A DNA stretch of 5,978 bases. Origin: Acidobacteriaceae bacterium. GTDB lineage: Bacteria > Acidobacteriota > Terriglobia > Terriglobales > Acidobacteriaceae. The DNA is taken from contig JAICMT010000110.1 in the NCBI GenBank assembly GCA_025929125.1, forward strand, positions 1 through 5,978. The letters are read 5' to 3'. Shown piece after piece: positions 1-5,978 of this stretch; positions within the stretch are counted from its first letter, which is position 1, and every line of letters starts with the position of its first letter. A model generated the notes under the pieces. That model did not search any database. It was not told the DNA's origin and saw only the letters and a list, made by a program, of their open reading frames with translations. The position numbers and the translations under genes were made by a program.

Positions 1-176
1 CCGCCCCGAAGCTGGAACCAGAGCGAGTTCTGGACAGCATCCAGATTCGGCGAGGAGCCGACCCAGACCTGGCCGGTTGCGGAACAGCGAACTGCGTAGA
101 TTCCGCGGGGAACACTCCGCTGTTTGAATTCAGAGGCAATTTGGCGGCGGGCGGCTTTAGATTGCAGAGTGGACAT
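1..176 (-). CDS. Small GIY-YIG-fold protein, N-terminal part (runs off left edge)
   Basis: Reading the minus strand from an ATG at 176-174 gives 58 open codons to the window edge, so the C-terminus is missing. A GGAG Shine-Dalgarno sequence (plus-strand 186-189) lies 9 bases before the ATG and supports this start. Residues 24-30 read RGIYAVR, and WVGSS follows at 38-42. The spacing matches the GIY-x(10)-YIG core of the GIY-YIG endonuclease superfamily (I-TevI, UvrC, SLX1 relatives). Aligned without gaps on I-TevI, the catalytic Arg27 corresponds to Val48 and His31 to Leu52, so the visible part lacks two catalytic residues. The gene follows the rplT terminator by about 40 bases in the same direction; no clear promoter of its own was found. 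Fold membership is fairly secure from the motifs. Nuclease activity is doubtful and the cellular role is unknown. Confidence 0.72.
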   Translation of the reverse strand, partial: MSTLQSKAARRQIASEFKQRSVPRGIYAVRCSATGQVWVGSSPNLDAVQNSLWFQLRG

Positions 177-204
177 AGAGTCTTGCTCCAGGAAATTTGA
201 GAGG

Positions 205-239
205 ACCAATAGAAGAAGGGCGTGGCCGCAGCCACGCCC
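205..239 (-). terminator. Intrinsic terminator downstream of rplT
   Basis: On the minus strand, 22 bases after the rplT stop codon, a perfect 9-bp stem (GGGCGTGGC at 218-226 pairing with GCCACGCCC at 231-239) encloses a 4-base loop. It is followed by the pyrimidine-rich tail TTCTTCTATT. This is the form of a rho-independent terminator and should end the rpmI-rplT transcript. The T-tract is interrupted, so some read-through into the GIY-YIG gene just downstream is possible. Confidence 0.82.
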
Positions 240-261
240 CGGGTGGATTGCTGCGCTGATC

Positions 262-639
262 TTAGGTTGCGGCGGTCTTGCGGCTGGCGAGGGCGCCCTT
301 GGCTGTTTCCGCGAGTGCGGCAAAACCGGCAGGATCATTGATCGCAATCTCGGACAGGATCTTCCGATCGAGCGTGTTGCCGGCGAGCTTGAGACCGTTG
401 ATGAAGGTCGAATAGCTCATCCCATTCAGGCGGCAGGCGGCATTGATGCGGGTGATCCAGAGCGCGCGGTACTGGCGTTTCTTCTGCTTGCGCCCGATAT
501 AGGCGAACATGAGTCCGCGCTCGACAGCTTCCTGCGCCGCCTGGTAGAGCTTGGATTTAGTGAGAAAGTAGCCGCTTGCGCGCTTCAGAATCTTTTTGCG
601 GCGATCGCTGCGCTTGGTACTCCGTTTTACACGGGGCAT
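262..639 (-). CDS. rplT: 50S ribosomal protein L20
   Basis: The product is 125 residues, a normal length for bacterial L20. It binds 23S rRNA early in large-subunit assembly, and in several bacteria it also represses its own operon by binding mRNA. The N-terminus [10 protein letters not shown] and the lysine/arginine-rich helical first half (residues 1-60) are typical. The central [14 protein letters not shown] block and the C-terminal [13 protein letters not shown] and [13 protein letters not shown] segments are family signatures. The ATG at 639 was chosen because a strong AAAAGGAG lies 7 bases upstream. An in-frame ATG at 663 would add eight residues absent from the family and would put that ribosome-binding site inside the gene. 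It lies 200 bases downstream of rpmI in the same direction and ends before a strong terminator. The usual downstream pheS is not next to it. Identification is near certain. Confidence 0.97.
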   Translation of the reverse strand: MPRVKRSTKRSDRRKKILKRASGYFLTKSKLYQAAQEAVERGLMFAYIGRKQKKRQYRALWITRINAACRLNGMSYSTFINGLKLAGNTLDRKILSEIAINDPAGFAALAETAKGALASRKTAAT

Positions 640-646
640 CGTGGTT

Positions 647-654
647 CTCCTTTT
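647..654 (-). promoter_or_regulatory. Ribosome-binding site that fixes the rplT start
   Basis: The minus strand reads AAAAGGAG here, 7 bases upstream of the ATG at 639. It is the best Shine-Dalgarno match in this part of the window and decides between the ATG at 639 and the upstream in-frame ATG at 663, which has no such sequence before it. Confidence 0.85.
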
Positions 655-663
655 GCGTTTCAT

Positions 664-678
664 GGCGCTTCAGGCGCC
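664..678 (-). other. Short hairpin just upstream of the rplT ribosome-binding site
   Basis: GGCGC (664-668) can pair with GCGCC (674-678) around a 5-base loop. In the rplT mRNA this gives a GC-only 5-bp stem 10 bases before the Shine-Dalgarno sequence. It could affect translation initiation or be an incidental GC-rich repeat; the sequence alone does not decide. Confidence 0.35.
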
Positions 679-769
679 CTGCTGGTTACGCCCGGCTGGA
701 GGTAAGGTGGGCCTCTTCACACAGGCTATGCAACTTCAGATCTCAGTGGGCTGCACTACGCAAACCCAG

Positions 770-794
770 GGGCCGTAACGCTGTTCACTGGCCC
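770..794 (-). other. Hairpin in the rpmI-rplT intergenic transcript
   Basis: GGGCC (770-774) pairs with GGCCC (790-794). The 15-base loop can partly zip further (GT/AC and AAC/GTT with single-base bulges), leaving a GCT tip. In the rpmI-rplT mRNA the hairpin lies about 45 bases after the rpmI stop. It is not followed by a T-run on that strand, so it does not look like a terminator for rpmI. A second GGCCC in the same transcript (plus-strand 709-713) could compete for pairing. A role in L20 autoregulation or mRNA processing is conceivable but unproven. Confidence 0.4.
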
Positions 795-839
795 TTTGCT
801 TTTTGGCGGCTCGATCTGAAAAACGGGATGATGTACGCA

Positions 840-1037
840 CTAGGCGTAGGGGAGCATGCGGGCAATCTTCGGGGTATCCGCCTCGGAGATCAGAGCCCCG
901 GCGCGCAGGTGGCGCTTGGCCTTGACGGATTTCGAGGTGAGAATATGGCGCATCTTCGACTGGCCGCGCTTGAACTTGCCGGACGCGGTCTTCGTGAAGC
1001 GCTTAGCCGCGCCGGAGTGAGTTTTTAACTTTGGCAT
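840..1037 (-). CDS. rpmI: 50S ribosomal protein L35
   Basis: The product is a 65-residue, strongly basic protein of the usual L35 length. It is a small structural protein of the large ribosomal subunit. The N-terminus [14 protein letters not shown] and the middle segment [17 protein letters not shown] match the family signature (KTHrgaAKRF and the RHILTxKS block). The start at 1037 is set by family length and by GAAGGA (plus-strand 1042-1047) shortly before the ATG. The open frame continues upstream into the neighbouring gene, but that part has no L35 character. rpmI usually lies between infC and rplT; here rplT follows after a 200-base gap while the upstream neighbour is a membrane protein gene. 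A dedicated extended -10 promoter lies about 60 bases upstream, so transcription is probably independent of that neighbour. Confidence 0.96.
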   Translation of the reverse strand: MPKLKTHSGAAKRFTKTASGKFKRGQSKMRHILTSKSVKAKRHLRAGALISEADTPKIARMLPYA

Positions 1038-1094
1038 GGTGTCCTTCAGTACGGGGAGCGCCTGCGGGGTGAAATTCCGCAAACGACAGTCTGA

Positions 1095-1103
1095 AGTATA
1101 GCA
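1095..1103 (-). promoter_or_regulatory. Extended -10 promoter candidate for rpmI-rplT
   Basis: The minus strand reads TGC followed by TATACT, an extended -10 element with five of six matches to TATAAT. It starts 8 bases after the stop codon of the membrane protein gene and lies 57 bases upstream of the rpmI start codon. No good -35 hexamer is visible at 16-18 bases, which is usual for extended -10 promoters. Transcription would begin near 1088 and leave a leader of about 50 bases. That leader contains a 5-bp inverted repeat, TGCGG (1063-1067) with CCGCA (1077-1081). Confidence 0.5.
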
Positions 1104-1110
1104 GACCGGT

Positions 1111-2196
1111 CTAAACCGGAGCGGCGTTCTGTTCATCCAGCAGCCATGCAGAGAGCACGCGGGCCGCCACCAGCGACAACGCAAATAGAAACGGCACATA
1201 CAGCCGGACCTCCGCCAGGTTTGCTACCAGATACCAAAGCACGAGGTATAAGCCGGAGCCGACCAGTGCGATCCAGTCAACTGCATCCAGAGCAGCCCCC
1301 TGCACACGGACCAGCGCAACCAAAAATGCCGCTGGCAGCAGCACTATCCCCGCTGTGACGAGATTATGGCGTTGGAGATTGTTGCGCCATTGCATTACCG
1401 TCGTGCCTGGCGAATATGTGAGGTGCGGAAACAGAACAAATTGCAAGTATCCCTGGATTGCCACGGCGATGACCAGCACAGCCGCGCCGCAGAGAATGCA
1501 CTGCTTGCGGCTCGCACTTTCTTCTGGCGAACGCCCCAGAAGGCCGACCAGGAGGATGGAAAGCCCAAGCACCGCCGGAACGTCAGATCGGACGAAGCTC
1601 TGCCAAACGGTCATCGCGCATAACAGAATGAGCCAGGCCCTATTCCTGCGGCTCGATATAAGGCAAAACAGCGCTGCAGCCACATAGAGCGCCGTTGGAG
1701 TGGTCTCAGGGCGTTGCCACGGTGTTACCCAGGCAAGCGGAATCTGCACAAAGGCTAAGAAGAGCGCTGCGGGCAGCAGACGCTGTCCCGTGCTCAGCCC
1801 CTTGAAACGCTCTCTGCGCTGCAGAATGGTGCAGTAGATCAGCAAAGTACCCAGGACGCATACAAAGTCGAGACCTGCAAATGCAGCGGCGGCATCCCGC
1901 GGGGTGAACAACCGCCGGATCAGCCCGAGCACAGGAGGAATCGCGATCCGATATCCGCCCGGAGCGTAACGCACCGGCGCAGGCCCGTCTAGAGCCGGTG
2001 CCCCCCAAAGCGCTTCCCAGGCTGAGTGAACGAAGCGCGCCAGTTGCAGGCTGATACAAATAGAGAAAGCTGTTGTCCAGATACGCTCGCGCCTGCTGGA
2101 ACTGGGTACCTCTTTCTCGATACTCGGAGGGCTAGACAAGGGTAAGTTCCCGTTCAGGATGACTCGAGTCTCCCACGCACTCTTCCCGGTCGTCAA
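1111..2196 (-). CDS. Uncharacterised polytopic inner-membrane protein
   Basis: The frame encodes up to 361 residues and I do not recognise a named family. Hydrophobic stretches suggest about 8-10 membrane segments, near residues 41-58, 106-124, 139-158, 166-181, 186-199, 205-222, 232-255, 278-297, 305-325 and 330-350. The loop after the first segment holds [20 protein letters not shown], and the last segment begins [13 protein letters not shown]. Such YR-x-x-x-P and E-x-R-x-x-x-P patterns recur in large bacterial membrane proteins of unknown function, some of which resemble GT-C glycosyltransferases; that link is only a guess. The start is uncertain: TTG at 2196 is the first start codon after an in-frame TAG, and TTG at 2139 (residue 20) is the alternative. 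Neither has a good Shine-Dalgarno sequence. It lies 73 bases upstream of rpmI on the same strand and is divergent from gyrB. Confidence 0.75.
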   Translation of the reverse strand: MTTGKSAWETRVILNGNLPLSSPPSIEKEVPSSSRRERIWTTAFSICISLQLARFVHSAWEALWGAPALDGPAPVRYAPGGYRIAIPPVLGLIRRLFTPRDAAAAFAGLDFVCVLGTLLIYCTILQRRERFKGLSTGQRLLPAALFLAFVQIPLAWVTPWQRPETTPTALYVAAALFCLISSRRNRAWLILLCAMTVWQSFVRSDVPAVLGLSILLVGLLGRSPEESASRKQCILCGAAVLVIAVAIQGYLQFVLFPHLTYSPGTTVMQWRNNLQRHNLVTAGIVLLPAAFLVALVRVQGAALDAVDWIALVGSGLYLVLWYLVANLAEVRLYVPFLFALSLVAARVLSAWLLDEQNAAPV

Positions 2197-2270
2197 CCGC
2201 AGCTAACCCGTGCGCTATCATGCTTTCAACCGGGCGCGAAGTGCTGATCTCGATCCTATTCCACCGCGCC

Positions 2271-2293
2271 GAGGAGCCTGCCGGAAGCTCCTC
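2271..2293. repeat. 7-bp inverted repeat upstream of the gyrB promoter
   Basis: GAGGAGC (2271-2277) and GCTCCTC (2287-2293) form a perfect inverted repeat around 9 bases. It covers the place where a -35 element would lie for the candidate gyrB promoter and abuts the palindrome CCACGTGG (2293-2300). It may be a protein-binding site, or a hairpin in the leader of a minus-strand transcript; no T-run follows on either strand. Confidence 0.4.
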
Positions 2294-2297
2294 CACG

Positions 2298-2306
2298 TGG
2301 TATATT
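2298..2306 (+). promoter_or_regulatory. Extended -10 promoter candidate for gyrB
   Basis: TGG followed by TATATT gives an extended -10 element with five of six matches to TATAAT. It lies 132 bases before the gyrB start codon in the divergent intergenic region (2197-2438). No recognisable -35 hexamer is present at 17 bases. The palindrome CCACGTGG (2293-2300) overlaps the TG dinucleotide. Transcription would begin near 2313, giving a leader of about 125 bases that includes the palindrome TGACGTCA (2383-2390) inside a possible GAAGC/GCTTC hairpin (2374-2398). Function is inferred from sequence only. Confidence 0.45.
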
Positions 2307-2348
2307 TAAAGGAGCAGAAATACGCGAAGTCATCAAGAAAACCGCTGA

Positions 2349-5072
<2,724 letters not shown>

Positions 5073-5098
5073 GCCGAAGATCTACACCACGCAAGAGA

Positions 5099-5129
5099 AA
5101 GAGCCGGCCGCTTGTGCCCGCCGGCTCTT
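5099..5129. terminator. Bidirectional terminator between gyrB and korB
   Basis: AAGAGCCGGC (5099-5108) pairs with GCCGGCTCTT (5120-5129) in a perfect 10-bp stem with an 11-base loop. It starts 26 bases after the gyrB stop. On the plus strand the stem runs into TTCTTATTT; on the minus strand, 24 bases after the korB-like stop, it runs into TTTCTCTTG. T-rich tails on both sides suit a terminator shared by convergent genes. Confidence 0.82.
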
Positions 5130-5153
5130 CTTATTTCGTCCGCCCGCATCGTT

Positions 5154-5978
5154 TTACATCAGCTCTTCCACGAACTGCCTTGCGATCTCCGGCGCAATGT
5201 GGAGCTCGCGACGAATCATCGGTCCTGCTTCCAGCACCGGCTCCGTCTCTTCCAGCGATGGAACCTGCGTCGTCTCGTAGAACTTGCCGATGAAAATCTC
5301 ATCGCCCCAGATCATCGCCTTCTCCATGGCTCCGATCCAGTTCGCGGAATCGTACGAGGCATCATCCTCCAGCCGCTTCACCCGGGGCCGGAACCATTGG
5401 AACGTGTTGTCGTGGTTGTACGTCACGCACGGGCTGAACACATCCAGGAACGAGAATCCCTTGTGCTGGATGGCCTGCTTCAGCAGTTCCGTCAGATGCT
5501 TCTGATCGCCGCTGAACCCGCGACCTATGAAAGTCGCGCCCGCAGCCAGGGCAAGGGTCAGCGGATTCACCGGAGTGTCCTCGTTGCCGCTGGGGTTGGA
5601 CTTCGTCTTCATCCCGATTCGGCTGGTGGGCGAGGTCTGCCCGGTCGTGAGCCCATAGATCTGGTTGTCCAGCACGATATAGGTCAGGTTCACATTACGG
5701 CGCATGGCATGCACGAAGTGTCCTGCGCCAATGCCGAAGCCGTCTCCGTCGCCACCTGTCACCAGCACCGTCATCTCGTGGTTCGCGAGTTTCAGGCCAG
5801 TGGCAACCGGCAGCGAACGCCCGTGCAGCGTGTGCATGCCGTAGGTATTGATGAATCCGGGGAAGTTGGAGGAGCAGCCGATGCCGCTCACCGTCGCGAC
5901 CGCGTGGTTGGGAATCTGTAACTCAACCAATGCCTTCTGGACGGCCGCAAGTACGCCATAGTCGCCGCAACCGGGGCA
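5154..5978 (-). CDS. korB: 2-oxoacid:ferredoxin oxidoreductase, beta subunit (KorB type), N-terminus off right edge
   Basis: The frame is open from the right edge to a TAA at 5156-5154, giving 274 residues; the start lies outside the window. The enzyme decarboxylates a 2-oxoacid (probably 2-oxoglutarate) with thiamine diphosphate and passes electrons through an iron-sulfur cluster to ferredoxin. The first visible residues are CPGCGDYGVL. With Cys35 in SGIGCSS and Cys184 in FSPCVTYN, Cys1 and Cys4 give the four-cysteine pattern for the beta-subunit 4Fe-4S cluster. GGDGDGFGIG (75-84) followed by LDNQIYGLT (103-111) is the thiamine-diphosphate/magnesium motif (GDG-x(n)-N). A TTG at 5930 could look like a start, but it would remove the essential CPGC motif. 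The alpha subunit (korA) is expected just upstream, beyond the edge. Substrate choice between 2-oxoglutarate, pyruvate and other 2-oxoacids cannot be settled from this subunit. Confidence 0.9.
   Translation of the reverse strand, partial: CPGCGDYGVLAAVQKALVELQIPNHAVATVSGIGCSSNFPGFINTYGMHTLHGRSLPVATGLKLANHEMTVLVTGGDGDGFGIGAGHFVHAMRRNVNLTYIVLDNQIYGLTTGQTSPTSRIGMKTKSNPSGNEDTPVNPLTLALAAGATFIGRGFSGDQKHLTELLKQAIQHKGFSFLDVFSPCVTYNHDNTFQWFRPRVKRLEDDASYDSANWIGAMEKAMIWGDEIFIGKFYETTQVPSLEETEPVLEAGPMIRRELHIAPEIARQFVEELM

Noticed and set aside
640..663. Eight-residue N-terminal extension of L20 from the ATG at 663
   Set aside because: The strong AAAAGGAG lies inside it and L20 proteins begin at MPRVKR, so the ATG at 639 is the start.
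124..705. 193-codon plus-strand frame across the rplT region
   Set aside because: It is antisense to rplT and to the GIY-YIG start, has no ribosome-binding site and no family character; a shadow of GC-rich coding sequence.
770..804. Plus-strand terminator (hairpin followed by TTTGCTTTTT)
   Set aside because: No plus-strand gene ends here, so the T-run is probably incidental; the hairpin is kept only as a possible element of the minus-strand transcript.
1038..1199. 54-residue N-terminal extension of L35
   Set aside because: It overlaps the end of the membrane protein gene, has no L35 similarity and precedes the typical MPKLKTH start, which has its own ribosome-binding site.
5112..5921. 269-codon plus-strand frame opposite the korB-like gene
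   Set aside because: The minus strand carries the intact cofactor and cluster motifs; the plus frame overlaps the terminator and looks like an arginine/histidine-rich shadow.
5928..5930. TTG as the start of the korB-like gene
   Set aside because: The frame continues to the window edge through CPGCGDYGVL, which is essential for the cluster, so the real start is outside the window.

Overview
The window looks like ordinary chromosomal core sequence from a GC-rich bacterium, most likely an acidobacterium (Terriglobia/Acidobacteriaceae type). That placement is an inference from the character of three proteins: an 877-residue GyrB with an EGESAGG Toprim motif and a long insertion, an acidobacterial-looking L20, and a KorB-type 2-oxoacid:ferredoxin oxidoreductase beta subunit. 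No plasmid, phage, insertion-sequence or CRISPR signature is visible.

Layout, left to right. Bases 1-176 (minus strand) hold the N-terminal 58 residues of a small GIY-YIG-fold protein that runs off the left edge; both catalytic positions of the fold visible here are substituted. Bases 205-239 carry a strong intrinsic terminator for rplT (L20, 262-639, minus). A 200-base spacer with two possible RNA hairpins separates rplT from rpmI (L35, 840-1037, minus). An extended -10 promoter sits directly upstream of rpmI, just past the stop codon of an uncharacterised polytopic membrane protein gene (1111-2196, minus). The usual upstream partner infC is not next to rpmI.

Bases 2197-2438 form a divergent intergenic region with an extended -10 promoter candidate for gyrB, overlapped by a CCACGTGG palindrome and preceded by a 7-bp inverted repeat. 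The complete gyrB gene follows (2439-5072, plus). Its stop is followed by a symmetrical hairpin (5099-5129) that can terminate both gyrB and the convergent gene. That last gene (5154-5978, minus) encodes most of a 2-oxoacid:ferredoxin oxidoreductase beta subunit. Its start lies beyond the right edge, but the reading frame reaches the edge through the CPGCGD cluster-binding motif.

Functionally the window combines translation (L20, L35), DNA topology (GyrB) and anaerobic-type 2-oxoacid oxidation (KorB). These are independent housekeeping units rather than one pathway. I see no convincing new multi-gene system. The points most worth a second look are the catalytically degenerate GIY-YIG protein, the infC-free rpmI-rplT arrangement with its structured spacer, the D-to-E change at the quinolone-associated GyrB position, and the gyrB promoter region.
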